Part shown: in pieces, positions 18,870 through 27,893 of the stretch
Layout: every line of letters begins with the position of its first letter
Position numbering within the stretch: position 1 is the first letter of the stretch
Assembly: GCF_001463745.1 (NCBI RefSeq)
Contig: NZ_BBWJ01000043.1
Coordinates: 1-64,000, forward strand
Source: Aureimonas sp. AU22
GTDB taxonomy: Bacteria > Pseudomonadota > Alphaproteobacteria > Rhizobiales > Rhizobiaceae
Reading direction: 5' to 3'
Length of the DNA: 64,000 nucleotides
The notes under the pieces: model-generated
Databases searched by the model: none
Told to the model about the DNA's origin: nothing
Seen by the model: the letters and a program-made list of their open reading frames with translations, nothing else
Position numbers and translations under genes: made by a program

Positions 18870-19840
18870 GCACGGCCCCTTCGCGACATGAGGTAGACCG
18901 CGACGACGATCAGCGCGCCCTTGAAGAGCTGCTGGACGAAGGGGTCGACGCCGGTGAGATTCAGGATGTTGGCGAGGACGCCGATGATCAGCGTCCCGAG
19001 GAAGGTGCCCCAGACGCTGCCGACGCCGCCGAAGAGGGAGGTGCCGCCGACCACCACCGCCGCGATGGCGTCGAGCTCGTAGCCCTGCCCGGCGATCGGC
19101 GTGCCGATCGAGAGCTGCGAGGCGTAGACGAGGCCGGCAAGGCCCGACACCGCCCCGGAGATGACGTAGACCGCGGTCGTGTACGCGCGAACGGGCACGC
19201 CGGAGAGGCGCGCCGCGTCCTCGTTCGAGCCGATCGCGTAGAGGCTGCGGCCGAACGGCGTGCGGCCGAGGATCACGGCGCAGACGAGGAGGAGGGCGAG
19301 CAGGATCAGCGAGGGAATGGGGACGCCGAGGATGTAGCCGTTGCCGAGGTCGTAGAAGGACTCGTCGAGGATCGGGATCGGCGTACCGCCGGTGTAGATG
19401 AAGCAGAGGCCGCGCGCGAAGGAGAGCATGCCGAGCGTCATGATGAAGGGCGGGATGCCGGCGACGGCGACGCCGAGCCCGTTGACGAGGCCGGCCAGCA
19501 CGGCGGCCCCCAGGCCGAGCGGGATCGCGATCGCCATCGGCTGGCTTTCCAGGAAACCGGCGTAGAGAACCACGGAGATGCCGAGGATCGAGCCGACCGA
19601 CAGGTCGATGCCGCGCGTCAGGATGACGAAGGTCATGCCGATGGCGAGGATGCCGACGATCGCGACCTGCCGCAGGACGTTGAGGAGGTTCGGCAGGGTG
19701 AGGAAGCGGTCCGACAGGAAGGAGGCCGCGATCACGAGGATCACGAGGGCGGCGAGGACGCCGACCCGGCGCCAGGCCCTCATGAAGGACCGGCCGTCGA
19801 TCCTCGAACTCTTCGGAACGTTCTGCATGGTCAGGCTCAT
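18866..19840 (-). CDS. Sugar-type ABC transporter permease (RbsC-like)
   Basis: A 324-residue inner-membrane permease of the BPD_transp_2 class. Typical features are FLTLPNLLNVLRQVAIVGIL, the hallmark GMTFVILTRGIDLSVGSILG and ELDAIAAVVVGGTSLFGGVG near the C-terminus. About 8-10 hydrophobic segments are visible. It should form a homodimer channel with the ATPase encoded just upstream (19847-21340), from which it is separated by six bases. Its stop overlaps the start of the peptidase-like gene, placing transport and processing in one transcript. Confidence 0.93.
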   Translation of the reverse strand: MSLTMQNVPKSSRIDGRSFMRAWRRVGVLAALVILVIAASFLSDRFLTLPNLLNVLRQVAIVGILAIGMTFVILTRGIDLSVGSILGISVVLYAGFLESQPMAIAIPLGLGAAVLAGLVNGLGVAVAGIPPFIMTLGMLSFARGLCFIYTGGTPIPILDESFYDLGNGYILGVPIPSLILLALLLVCAVILGRTPFGRSLYAIGSNEDAARLSGVPVRAYTTAVYVISGAVSGLAGLVYASQLSIGTPIAGQGYELDAIAAVVVGGTSLFGGVGSVWGTFLGTLIIGVLANILNLTGVDPFVQQLFKGALIVVAVYLMSRRGRA

Positions 19841-19846
19841 CCGTCG

Positions 19847-21340
19847 TCAGGCCGCGATCGCGGCCGCCCTCATGATGGTGGCTTCGCTGGCGTCCGCCCG
19901 GGAAAGCGTCGCGGCCACCCGCCCGCCGCGCAACACGACGACGCGGTCCGACAGGCGCAGGATCTCCTCCATCTCGGAGGAGATCAGGATCACGCACATG
20001 CCGCCGGCGACGAGTTCCTCGATAAGGGCGTAGATCTCGCTCTTGGCACCGATATCGACGCCGCGCGTCGGCTCGTCGAAGATCAGGATGCGCGGCTCGA
20101 CGCTGAGCGCGCGGGCGATCAGCGCTTTCTGCTGGTTGCCGCCGCTGAGGAGGCGGATCTCGGTCTCCATTCCGGCGAGGCGGATATCGAGCCGCCCGAT
20201 CAGCCCGGCGACGTGCCGGCGCTCGAGCGCGGGTCTCAGCAGCCCGAAGCGCCGGAAGCGCGAAAGGGCGGAGACGACGACGTTTTCGCGCACGGAGCGA
20301 TTGGGCAGGAGGCCGAGCGCCTTGCGGTCCTCGCTGACATAGGCGATCCCGTGCCTTGCCGCGGCGCCGGGACCCCTGATGCGGACGGGCTTGCCGAAGA
20401 GGCGGATCGACCCGGCGCCGAGGCTCCGGATGCCGAGGATCGCCTCCGCCACCTCCGTCCGGCCGGCCCCGACGAGGCCTGCGAGGCCGACGATCTCGCC
20501 CCGACGGGCGACGAAGGAGACGTTCTCGAAGATGCCGCGGACGGTCAGCCCCTCGACTTCCAGCGCCGGCTCGCCGCCCGGTCTCGCCCCAGCGGAATGG
20601 GCCGGGAAGCCGCGTCCGATCATGTGTGCGACGAGCCACTCCTGGTCGATGTCGCGGACCGCCGCCGTGCCGGTGCGCGTCCCGTCCCGGAGGACCGTCA
20701 CGCGGTCCGCGATGCGGAAGATCTCCTCGAGGTGATGGGAGATGAAGACGATCGCGAGGCCCTCCGCCTTGAGGCGCTCGATGAGGCGGAAGAGGATCGC
20801 GACCATATCCTCGTCCAGAACCGCCGTCGGCTCGTCGAGGATCAGCACCTTGGCGTCGAAGGAGATAGCCTTGGCGATCTCGACCATCTGCTGCTGCGCG
20901 ATGGAGAGCTCGCCGACGGGACGCTCCGGGTCGATCGAGATGCCGAGCCGTGCGAGAAGGTCGGCGGTGAAGGCGCGCATGCGCCGCCGGTCCACGACCC
21001 CGAGGGCGGTACGGGGGAAATGGCCGAGGAAGATGTTCTCGGCGGTGGTCAGGTGAGGCGCGAGCGAGAGCTCCTGGTGGATGACGATCACGCCGTGACC
21101 GATCGCATCGCGCGGCGAACGGAGCTGCACGGGAGTCCCGTCGATCGAGATCGTGCCGCCGTCCGGCCGGTGAATCCCTCCGAGCGCCTTGATGAGCGTC
21201 GACTTGCCGGCGCCGTTCTCGCCGACGATCGCATGGACCTCGCCGGCGTGGACGGCGAGGTCGACGCCTGAGAGGACGGTGTTCCCATCGAACACCTTGC
21301 GCAGGGCCTCAACTTCGAGACGCGCCGTGGACGTGGTCAT
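19847..21340 (-). CDS. Sugar-type ABC transporter ATPase, two nucleotide-binding domains (RbsA-like)
   Basis: A 497-residue tandem-domain ATPase. The first domain has Walker A GENGAGKST, signature LSIAQQQMVEIAKAI and Walker B VLILDEPTAVLDE. The second has the degenerate Walker A GLVGAGRTE usual for this family, with LLSGGNQQKALIARAL and ILIFDEPTRGVDIGAK. ATG 21340 begins MTTSTARLEVEALRK just ahead of the first domain; the longer open frame adds 40 non-family residues. It powers the adjacent RbsC-like permease and the binding protein at 21406-22506. Confidence 0.94.
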   Translation of the reverse strand: MTTSTARLEVEALRKVFDGNTVLSGVDLAVHAGEVHAIVGENGAGKSTLIKALGGIHRPDGGTISIDGTPVQLRSPRDAIGHGVIVIHQELSLAPHLTTAENIFLGHFPRTALGVVDRRRMRAFTADLLARLGISIDPERPVGELSIAQQQMVEIAKAISFDAKVLILDEPTAVLDEDMVAILFRLIERLKAEGLAIVFISHHLEEIFRIADRVTVLRDGTRTGTAAVRDIDQEWLVAHMIGRGFPAHSAGARPGGEPALEVEGLTVRGIFENVSFVARRGEIVGLAGLVGAGRTEVAEAILGIRSLGAGSIRLFGKPVRIRGPGAAARHGIAYVSEDRKALGLLPNRSVRENVVVSALSRFRRFGLLRPALERRHVAGLIGRLDIRLAGMETEIRLLSGGNQQKALIARALSVEPRILIFDEPTRGVDIGAKSEIYALIEELVAGGMCVILISSEMEEILRLSDRVVVLRGGRVAATLSRADASEATIMRAAAIAA

Positions 21341-21374
21341 CGAGCCGGCTGACCTTGATGCGAGGGAGGAAGGG

Positions 21375-21398
21375 GCGGCCGATCGGATGGCCGGCCGC
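21375..21398 (-). promoter_or_regulatory. Intercistronic inverted repeat between binding protein and ATPase genes
   Basis: GCGGCC and GGCCGC can pair as a 6-bp stem across a 12-base loop, with an alternative 5-bp pairing inside. It lies in the 65-base gap after the binding-protein stop. Three other importer operons in this window have a stronger hairpin in the equivalent place, which is the reason for listing this weak one. It may stabilise the upstream mRNA segment. Confidence 0.3.
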
Positions 21399-21405
21399 GC
21401 GAGGC

Positions 21406-22506
21406 CTACTTGCAGGGATCGGGGGTCGGCTCGAAGTCGCCCCAGCCGCGCCCGATCCATTCATCGGCATTTTCAGCGACGACGGTCGGGGAGTCCGGGA
21501 GAAGCAGCCGCTGGCCCGGCTGGTCGTAGCTTTCCTGCCCGGGGATCGCCTGGCCCATGAGCGTGTAGAGGGCCGCACGAAGTCCGATGTCGGCGATGAA
21601 GGGCGTGTAGTTGCCATCCGCGCCGAAGGTGCCGGCCTTGACCGACTTGAAGCCGGCATTCGAGCCGTCGAACGTGTAGTGGCGGATCTTGTCGCCGCAG
21701 CGGTTGGCGCGCGCGATGGCGAGCTGGGCGCCCCAGGACGACTCCTCGGCGTGGGAGAACACGGCCGCAATGTCCGAGTTGGCCGTCAGGAAGTCCTCCA
21801 TCAGCGGCACGGCGGGCTCGCGGATCCACTGCCCGTCGCCGGTCGCCAGAACTTTGATGTCCGGGTGCTTCGCGAGGACGTTCTTCATGCCCTTGTCGCG
21901 GTCGACGGCTGCGGAAGAGCCCTTGAGGCCGGTGATGACGACGATGTTGCCCTTGCCGCCGAGGTCCTTGGCCATGCGCTCGGCGACCTGCTCGGCCATG
22001 GTGACGTTGCTCTGGCCAATGAAGAGCGTCTTGGCGGCCGGCACGTCGCGGTCCATCACGACCAGCGGGATGCCGGCATCGTTGACCGCGCGGGCGGCGG
22101 GGACGAGCGCGGCCGACTCCACCGGGCTGAGCAGAACCGCGTCGACGCCGCGGGTGAGAAGGTCGCGGAGGTCGTTGCTCTGCTTGGCGACGTCGACATT
22201 GCCGTCGAGGACGACGAGCTCGACGTTCTTGTGGCGGCAGGCCTCGGCCTGCAGCGACTCCAGCATCGAGACGCGCCAGGGATGGTTGAAGGCGGTCTGG
22301 GAGAAGCCGATCGTCAGCTTCTTCTCGTCGCCGCCGACGAGCACCGGGCCTTCGGGCAGCGGCAGGATGTCCTTGAAGGGCAGCTTGTCGTAGCCGGCGA
22401 GCAGCGTCTCGCAGGTCTTGCCGGAGACGGGCAGGACCTCCTGCGCATGGGCAGCGCCGGCAAGCAGCGCGGCGAAGGAGACGGCGAGGGAAAGACGTCT
22501 GAGCAT
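21406..22506 (-). CDS. Sugar-type ABC transporter substrate-binding protein (RbsB-like)
   Basis: A 366-residue periplasmic protein of the Peripla_BP_4 type. The leader MLRRLSLAVSFAALLAGAAHAQ has an AHA cleavage site. Family segments follow: KLTIGFSQTAFNHPWRVSML, DLLTRGVDAVLLSPVESAAL and GIPLVVMDRDVP. NVTMAEQVAERMAKDLGGKG and VFSHAEESSWGAQLAI also fit. It captures the ligand for the adjacent RbsA/RbsC pair. The ligand is unknown; the operon's kinase, amidase and peptidase-like genes argue for something other than a plain pentose. Confidence 0.92.
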   Translation of the reverse strand: MLRRLSLAVSFAALLAGAAHAQEVLPVSGKTCETLLAGYDKLPFKDILPLPEGPVLVGGDEKKLTIGFSQTAFNHPWRVSMLESLQAEACRHKNVELVVLDGNVDVAKQSNDLRDLLTRGVDAVLLSPVESAALVPAARAVNDAGIPLVVMDRDVPAAKTLFIGQSNVTMAEQVAERMAKDLGGKGNIVVITGLKGSSAAVDRDKGMKNVLAKHPDIKVLATGDGQWIREPAVPLMEDFLTANSDIAAVFSHAEESSWGAQLAIARANRCGDKIRHYTFDGSNAGFKSVKAGTFGADGNYTPFIADIGLRAALYTLMGQAIPGQESYDQPGQRLLLPDSPTVVAENADEWIGRGWGDFEPTPDPCK

Positions 22507-22617
22507 GCGGGCGGCCCTTTCACGATGGCGGCAGATCGCCGTTGGAGATGCGGAAAGTCCTCGTCGGTCTCTTCGCCCCGCCGTGCGGGACGATGGTTCG
22601 CGTCGATGGGTTCGGGG

Positions 22618-23394
22618 TCAGCGCCCGGCGAGCCAGGTCGCGATGTTGACCCAGAGCTTCGGGTAACCCTCCCAGGAGACGAAGGCGGGCGGTCCCCAGT
22701 GCGGGCCGCAGTCGGAGGCGAAGACCGCGCTGCGGCCGCCTCCGACCTCGCGCGTCGCGATGAAGGGATGGTCGCCGAAGCTCGCGACGAGACGGGCGTC
22801 GGGGCGGAGCGTCGACTTGTTGTAGCCGAGGAAGTGCGGCCACTCGCCGAGCCCCGCGACGATCGGATGTGCCGCGTCGTGGATGCGGGGATGGATGCCC
22901 TGCGGCTGCTCGCTGCGGTCGTCCGAGGCCTGGAGCGCGACGGGCAGGACCTCGTCCACCGGGCTCTGGAAGTAGTTGCCCTTGGCCTGGATGCCCTGGA
23001 AGGTGAGATAGCCCCCGACCATCAGGAGTCCGCCGCCGCCGCGCACGAAGTCGGCGATCAGTTCCAGGCGGTTCGCGGTCGGCTCGGAGCGCACGGCGGT
23101 GCGCTCCGGAAGAAGCAGGGTGTTGGCGCCGATGTCGGACAAGACGACCACGTCGAAGGCGCCGAGTTCCTCGGCCGTCGTCGGGAAGGCGTTCGCGGCG
23201 ATATGGCTCGGCTGATAGGTCACCTCCACGCCGCCGTTGCGCAGGGCCGCGATCATCTCCGTCCCGCCCTCGTGGTAGGACGACATCTCGAAGGAGTCGA
23301 AACCCTTGATGTGGAGGCTTCGCGTCACCCAGGACTCGCCGGCGAAGAGAAGTCTGATCGCATCAGCCAAAGGCATCACCCCATGCTTCGCCAC
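22618..23394 (-). CDS. GATase1-like (PF07090-type) cytoplasmic protein
   Basis: A 258-residue protein with a class I glutamine-amidotransferase-like fold. Recognisable stretches are SLHIKGFDSFEMSSYHEGG, FDVVVLSDIGANTLLL, FVRGGGGLLMVGGYLTFQG and GRSAVFASDCGPHWGPP. No Cys-His-Glu triad with a GxC elbow is visible at the usual place, so amidotransferase activity is doubtful. The same family is often found next to sugar ABC operons. The start codon is GTG at 23394; no ATG lies closer to the family-like sequence. It appears to be the first gene of the minus-strand operon that runs to 14396. Confidence 0.78.
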   Translation of the reverse strand: MAKHGVMPLADAIRLLFAGESWVTRSLHIKGFDSFEMSSYHEGGTEMIAALRNGGVEVTYQPSHIAANAFPTTAEELGAFDVVVLSDIGANTLLLPERTAVRSEPTANRLELIADFVRGGGGLLMVGGYLTFQGIQAKGNYFQSPVDEVLPVALQASDDRSEQPQGIHPRIHDAAHPIVAGLGEWPHFLGYNKSTLRPDARLVASFGDHPFIATREVGGGRSAVFASDCGPHWGPPAFVSWEGYPKLWVNIATWLAGR

Positions 23395-23519
23395 GACGCT
23401 CTCCCGGTTGCGGGCCGGCCTTCCCCGTATTGTTCGATGCGCCTTCTCCGGGTTAAGGACAGGGCGTCATCGGGAGGCCGACGTGCACGGACAAGACGAT
23501 CGAGACGATCTCCTCAAAT

Positions 23520-23543
23520 GTCATGACGTTCGGACGTCATGAC
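23520..23543. promoter_or_regulatory. Perfect 10-bp inverted repeat over the GntR start codon; likely operator
   Basis: GTCATGACGT and ACGTCATGAC flank a TCGG centre, giving a 24-base dyad. It covers the ATG at 23539 of the GntR/UTRA gene and lies 125 bases upstream of the divergent operon start. Each half is itself near-palindromic (GTCATGAC). GntR-family sites are dyads of this kind, so autoregulation is likely. Which genes it controls has not been shown. Confidence 0.65.
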
Positions 23544-24300
23544 TGGAGCTTGGTACGATCCGCTGACGAAGTCCAGCCCCCTTCCGCTCTGGTTTCAACT
23601 GGCCGAGCGATTGCGGGGAGCGATCGCCGACGGCGTCTTCAAATCGGGCGAAGCGCTGCCCTCCGAAGCGAAGCTGAACGAGACGTTCGGCATCAGCCGC
23701 GCCACCTCCCGCGCCGCGCTCGACGCGCTGGAACAGGACGGGCTCGTCGTGCGCCGCTCCGGCAAGGGATCGATTGTGCTGGCGACGCGCGTCGACCAGC
23801 CGGCCAACGAGATGCTGGGCTTTGCTGACGACATGCATCGCCGCGGACTGAAGCCGTCCTACGAGACGCTGTCCGCCGGCAAGGTGCGCGCGACGCCGGA
23901 GGTGGCGGAGGCTTTCGGCGTGCGCGCCGGCAGCCCGGTCTTCCAGTCCCGCAGGCTCCTGAAGGCGGACGACGTGCCGATCGGATGCGCGGTCTCGTGG
24001 CTCTCCCCAGCGCTCCTGAAGGGCCGCAAGCCGCCATCCGAGAGCGAACTGCGGGAAGGGTCGCTTTATGCCTGGCTGGCCAATCACTGCCAGGTGCGCA
24101 TCGCGGGCGCCAAGGAGTTCATTGAAGCGGCCATCGTGGAGGATGAGATGGCCGCGGCTCTTCAATTCCCGAAGGGCAGTGCTGTTCTTATTGTCAGGCG
24201 CCGTTCCCATCAGGGAGATGGATCGCCCGTCGAATATGTCGTCCTGCATTTCCGGGCCGATCGCTACAGGTTCCACTTGGAGTCCGGCACGAGCGCGTGA
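23539..24300 (+). CDS. GntR-family regulator with UTRA domain (HutC type)
   Basis: A 253-residue regulator. The N-terminal winged helix (residues ~15-75) includes PLWFQLAERLRGAIADG, PSEAKLNETFGISRATSRAALDAL and GLVVRRSGKGSIV. The rest is a UTRA ligand-binding fold (RGLKPSYETLSAGKVRATPE, RRLLKADDVPIGCAVSWLSP). It is divergent from the ABC/amidase operon and almost certainly controls it. ATG 23539 is forced: an in-frame stop lies at 23524-23526 and the winged helix begins within ~12 residues. No ribosome-binding site is visible, since the operator dyad occupies that position. Confidence 0.92.
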   Translation: MTGAWYDPLTKSSPLPLWFQLAERLRGAIADGVFKSGEALPSEAKLNETFGISRATSRAALDALEQDGLVVRRSGKGSIVLATRVDQPANEMLGFADDMHRRGLKPSYETLSAGKVRATPEVAEAFGVRAGSPVFQSRRLLKADDVPIGCAVSWLSPALLKGRKPPSESELREGSLYAWLANHCQVRIAGAKEFIEAAIVEDEMAAALQFPKGSAVLIVRRRSHQGDGSPVEYVVLHFRADRYRFHLESGTSA

Positions 24301-25026
24301 TCGGGCGCCTGGAAGTCATGGCGGGGTGGAGCTTCGCCCTGCCTCGCCGTCCAACTCGCTGTCGTTGCGCTGGCGCAGACTGTGCGGCCGGACGTTGGGC
24401 TGGGGGTAGGGTGTGGCGGGTTCGGCGATCGCTTTTCCGTAGCGCTGTCGGCACGGCGTGCAGCTCCTGCAGCTTCATAGCGGGGACGAACATCATCACC
24501 CGCGAGGCGCATACCAATGAGTTGAGACGCCGCGACGCCGAAGAGCGCGATGTCGACGTTTGCACGAAGACGCGCATCATCTGCTAGCGTCGGAGGGAAA
24601 CGGCATGAGAACTGCGTCGGTCACGCGGTGCGGGTCGTAACCGGAGCCGCACCCAATTGCCGGCCGTCGAGCGGGATCAGGGTCATGGTGGATGAGGGAA
24701 GCGGAGGACCGTCCGCAATCAGGCAAACCCCCGGGCAAGCGCATTGTCGCCACGGAGTCGAGCGCGGAAGGGCAGCTATATTAAACAGAAAGTCGCATAG
24801 CTGCCGGCCCGCTTTCGGCCCTCCGTCGACCTTCAAGCATAGAAGAGGCTGCACAGTTGCCCGGAGGGCTCGTTGAAGCAGGAGCTATCCAACGTCGGTC
24901 CAGCACCGATCCTGTCTCTTCCGGAAGCTCGCTTACCGGTTTTTTCGCTCCTGCGATCCCATCTCACCGCGTACAACCCGGCAGGCCCGCCCGCTCAGAT
25001 GGCGAGCGAGCCTCCATGTGAGGGAG
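24301..25026. other. Long intergenic region without a recognisable gene
   Basis: About 725 bases between the GntR gene and the convergent PhyH gene. Short frames on both strands have no recognisable domain. An AT-richer patch is present at ~24777-24800 (AGCTATATTAAACAGAAAG), unusual for this DNA. I see no tRNA, strong hairpin or intact mobile element. It may be decayed sequence. Confidence 0.4.
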
Positions 25027-25875
25027 CTATTCAGAACCCATCACCAGACCTTCGATGTCATGCTTCTGCGTGATTGGCACCAGTTCCTCGACCACGCGGC
25101 AGACGAGGTGGTCTCGCACCGACTGTGGCAGTCCATCGTAGAAGGCACGGGTGACCATCATGTCGTGGAGCTCCGCGTGGCCAGCGCCCGGTGCATCGAC
25201 CCCAAGCACCAGGACAGGGCGAGAAATCGGCGATGGATGCGCCGTGCCCCGGTGCATCATCAGAGCCGAGCGGCAGGAAATGTCACCCATCGAGGGATAC
25301 TTGCGCGTCGCACGCTCTTCGTAACGGCCCCAGAGCGAGCGGTCCGGGAACATCTCGTGCTTCCATTCGCGCCCGTCGTCCCACTGTGTGCCGGGAGCGC
25401 ATTCGAAGGGGCCCATGTCCTGGGTCACGTCGACACCCGTCAGGTTGAACGCGAGCGAGGTGATCTTCTTGTTCTGCCAGGAGTCCTGGGGGGAGGGGAA
25501 GTCGCGGTGCCAAGGCTGGTTCTCGGCGCCTTGGAAGGGCGTGTCGAAGCCGATCTCGACGATCTGGTAATCCGGTCCGCAGACCGCCTCGCACATGCCG
25601 GCGACCCAAGGGTGGGTGACGAGGTCCGTGAAACCGGAGATGGCCTCCGGGTGCAATTCCACATACCAGCGCCGGGGACCGCGCGTCACGGCGCCGCCCG
25701 GACGCTGGATCGCCTCCCAGAACGAGGTCATCATGTCCTCGCGCATCTGTTCGGTCCATTCCCGCGAGAAGGCGCCCTTCAGGCCGGTGATGCCGTCGCG
25801 ATAGAGCGTGTCCACGCTCGCCCGGATATCGAAGCTCGGCAGTTCATGGGATTTCTGGAGTGCGGACATGACCAT
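25027..25875 (-). CDS. Phytanoyl-CoA dioxygenase (PhyH) family oxygenase
   Basis: A 282-residue non-heme Fe(II)/2-oxoglutarate dioxygenase. The iron facial triad reads His123-x-Asp125 in QPWHRDFPSP and a distal His208 in ALMMHRGTAHPSP, with Arg219 eleven residues later in the position that binds 2-oxoglutarate. GMCEAVCGPDYQIVEIGF is the usual helix-strand ahead of the first strand. Members hydroxylate diverse small molecules. It lies 9 bases after the second permease gene of an RbsABC-type operon and is the last gene, so it probably acts on the imported compound or its derivative. Confidence 0.85.
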   Translation of the reverse strand: MVMSALQKSHELPSFDIRASVDTLYRDGITGLKGAFSREWTEQMREDMMTSFWEAIQRPGGAVTRGPRRWYVELHPEAISGFTDLVTHPWVAGMCEAVCGPDYQIVEIGFDTPFQGAENQPWHRDFPSPQDSWQNKKITSLAFNLTGVDVTQDMGPFECAPGTQWDDGREWKHEMFPDRSLWGRYEERATRKYPSMGDISCRSALMMHRGTAHPSPISRPVLVLGVDAPGAGHAELHDMMVTRAFYDGLPQSVRDHLVCRVVEELVPITQKHDIEGLVMGSE

Positions 25876-25884
25876 TCCCTTTGC

Positions 25885-26877
25885 TTAGAAGTCGTCGGAG
25901 GTCTTGGCGATCTTCGCCTGAAGGAGGACGAAGAGGAGAAGGAACAGCCCGCGGATCACCGACTGCCAGTAGGCCGAGAGGGAGATCCAGCCCTTGCCGT
26001 TCTCGAAGTTGAGGAGGTTGAAGAGGAGCGCAAGGAGCATGGCGCCCGCGAAGGTCGCACCGACGGAACCAGAACCGCCGGTGAGAAGGGTGCCGCCGAC
26101 CACGACCGCAGCGATGGCGAAGAGCTCCCAGCCCACGCCCTCCGTCGGCTGACCCGCGCCGAACTGAGCGGCGAGGATGACGCCGGCAAGACCGGCCAGT
26201 GCGCCGGAGGCGAGATAAACGCCGAGCTTCAGCCGGTCGACGTTCAGGCCCATCAGGCGCGAGGCGTCCTCCGCTCCGCCGACGGCGAGCACCCGGCGGC
26301 CGGTGCGGGTCCGCTCCAGGACGACCCATCCGACGAGATAGGCCGCGACCATGACGAGCGCCGGCATGGGCAGGGCGAACAGATCGCCTTGGCCGAACTC
26401 GGTGAAGGCCGTGTCGTAGGAAGCCGACACGGACTGGTTGTCGGCCAGCAAAAGGGCCGACCCATAGGCCGCCAGCATGGTGGCGAGCGTCGCGATGAAG
26501 GGCGCGATGCCGAGCCGCGTGACGATGACGCCGTTCAGGAGCCCGGCGACGAGACCCGTCGCGGTGCCGGCCACCACGCCGGCAAGGAGGCCGTAGGGCG
26601 AGGCGAGAGCCGCCACGACGCTGGCGAGCGCCGCGACGGCGCCGACGGACAGATCGATGCCGCCGGTGATGATCACGAAGGTCATGCCGAGCGCGATCAG
26701 CGCGAACATCGCGTTGTATCTGAGGAAGCTCAGGATGTTGTATTCCGACAGGAAGTTGTCGTAGCGCGCCCAGCCGAAGAGCACGAGTAGCACGAGGGCG
26801 GCGACGACGCCGACCTTGGCGATGTCTTGCGGCGAGGCGAAGGGCGTGCGGGGCGAGGCGGATGGGTTGAGGGACAT
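25885..26877 (-). CDS. Sugar-type ABC transporter permease 2
   Basis: A 330-residue permease with the family hallmark GMTFVIITGGIDLSVGAVAA and WELFAIAAVVVGGTLLTGGSG. ATG 26877 overlaps the stop of the preceding permease gene (ATGA). With the first permease (26877-27893) it likely forms a heterodimeric channel, unlike the single-permease system at 18866. The upstream continuation of this frame is an antisense-type shadow of the neighbouring permease gene. Confidence 0.93.
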   Translation of the reverse strand: MSLNPSASPRTPFASPQDIAKVGVVAALVLLVLFGWARYDNFLSEYNILSFLRYNAMFALIALGMTFVIITGGIDLSVGAVAALASVVAALASPYGLLAGVVAGTATGLVAGLLNGVIVTRLGIAPFIATLATMLAAYGSALLLADNQSVSASYDTAFTEFGQGDLFALPMPALVMVAAYLVGWVVLERTRTGRRVLAVGGAEDASRLMGLNVDRLKLGVYLASGALAGLAGVILAAQFGAGQPTEGVGWELFAIAAVVVGGTLLTGGSGSVGATFAGAMLLALLFNLLNFENGKGWISLSAYWQSVIRGLFLLLFVLLQAKIAKTSDDF

Positions 26878-27893
26878 CAGCCGGCCTTTCCGAGGGAGCG
26901 CTGCTGGATCCAGACGGCGGTTACGATCAGCGCCGCCTTGACGACGAGGGCTGCGGCATCCGGCACGCCGTTGGCCAGAAGCGTGTAGCGTACGAGCTGG
27001 ATGACGAGAGCGCCGAGCAACGTGCCGACCATCGAGGCACGGCCGCCCGACAGAAGCGTGCCGCCGACCGCGACGGCCGCGATGGCATCGAGTTCCATGC
27101 CGAGGCCGACGAGGTTGGCGTCGCTCGCTCCGTTGCGGGCGATCACGACGAGGCCCGCAAGGCCGGCAAGCGCGCCGCTCGCCACATAGGCCAGGGCGCG
27201 CACGCGCCGCACCGAGATGCCGGAAAGATGGGCCGCGCGCGCATTGCCGCCGACGGCGATGAGCTGGCGCCCATACAGCGTCTTCGTCAGGACGAAGGCG
27301 CCGACGGCGACGATCAGCACCATGAGCACGACCTGGATCGGCACGCCCGCGATGCGGCCGAGCCCGATCGCCTGGAAGCCCGGCTCGCGGAAGACCTGGA
27401 GATTGCCGTTGGTCACGACCTGCGCGATGCCGCGCCCTGCGATGAAGAGAACAAGGGTCGCGACGATCGGCTGGATGGAGAAGCGCGTCACCAGCCAGCC
27501 GTTGAAGAGGCCGAGCAGCGCTGCGACGAGAACCGGCAGAACGAAGGCGAGCGCGATGCCGACCCCGTGCGAGGGCAGCGGGAACAGGGCGCCGGTGAAG
27601 ACGAGCGGTGCCAGTGCCCCGGAGATCGCCATCAGCGAGCCGACCGAGAGGTCGATGCCTCCGGATGCGACCACCAGCGTCATGCCGACCGCGACGATGA
27701 CGATCGCGCAGGCCTGCGTCAGGTTCACGTTCAGGGTCTGCCAGGACAGGAAGTTCGGCGTGAAGACGGCGTTGAAGGCGAGAAGCAGAAGCAGCGCCAC
27801 GACGACGCCGTAGCGGCGCACCAGCTCGGCCGTGTTGGGGCGGGCGCGGGAGCTGCGAGCCGGGGCGGTTGCTGCGAGGGTCGGGTGGCTCAT
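26877..27893 (-). CDS. Sugar-type ABC transporter permease 1
   Basis: A 338-residue inner-membrane permease with GMTLVVASGGIDLSVGSLMA, FSIQPIVATLVLFIAGRGIA and LDAIAAVAVGGTLLSGG. A cytoplasmic N-terminal stretch of about 30 residues precedes the first helix. It overlaps the ATPase gene stop on one side (27890) and the second permease gene on the other, so the transport genes are tightly coupled. Confidence 0.93.
   Translation of the reverse strand: MSHPTLAATAPARSSRARPNTAELVRRYGVVVALLLLLAFNAVFTPNFLSWQTLNVNLTQACAIVIVAVGMTLVVASGGIDLSVGSLMAISGALAPLVFTGALFPLPSHGVGIALAFVLPVLVAALLGLFNGWLVTRFSIQPIVATLVLFIAGRGIAQVVTNGNLQVFREPGFQAIGLGRIAGVPIQVVLMVLIVAVGAFVLTKTLYGRQLIAVGGNARAAHLSGISVRRVRALAYVASGALAGLAGLVVIARNGASDANLVGLGMELDAIAAVAVGGTLLSGGRASMVGTLLGALVIQLVRYTLLANGVPDAAALVVKAALIVTAVWIQQRSLGKAG

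Noticed and set aside
17667-20639. Apparent 990-residue fusion protein on minus
   Set aside because: Only the last 400 codons match a hydrolase family and start at ATG 18869; the rest overlaps the permease and ATPase genes in another frame.
24777-24800. Promoter in the AT-richer patch of the 24.3-25.0 kb gap
   Set aside because: No correctly spaced -35/-10 pair and no gene starts nearby in either direction.
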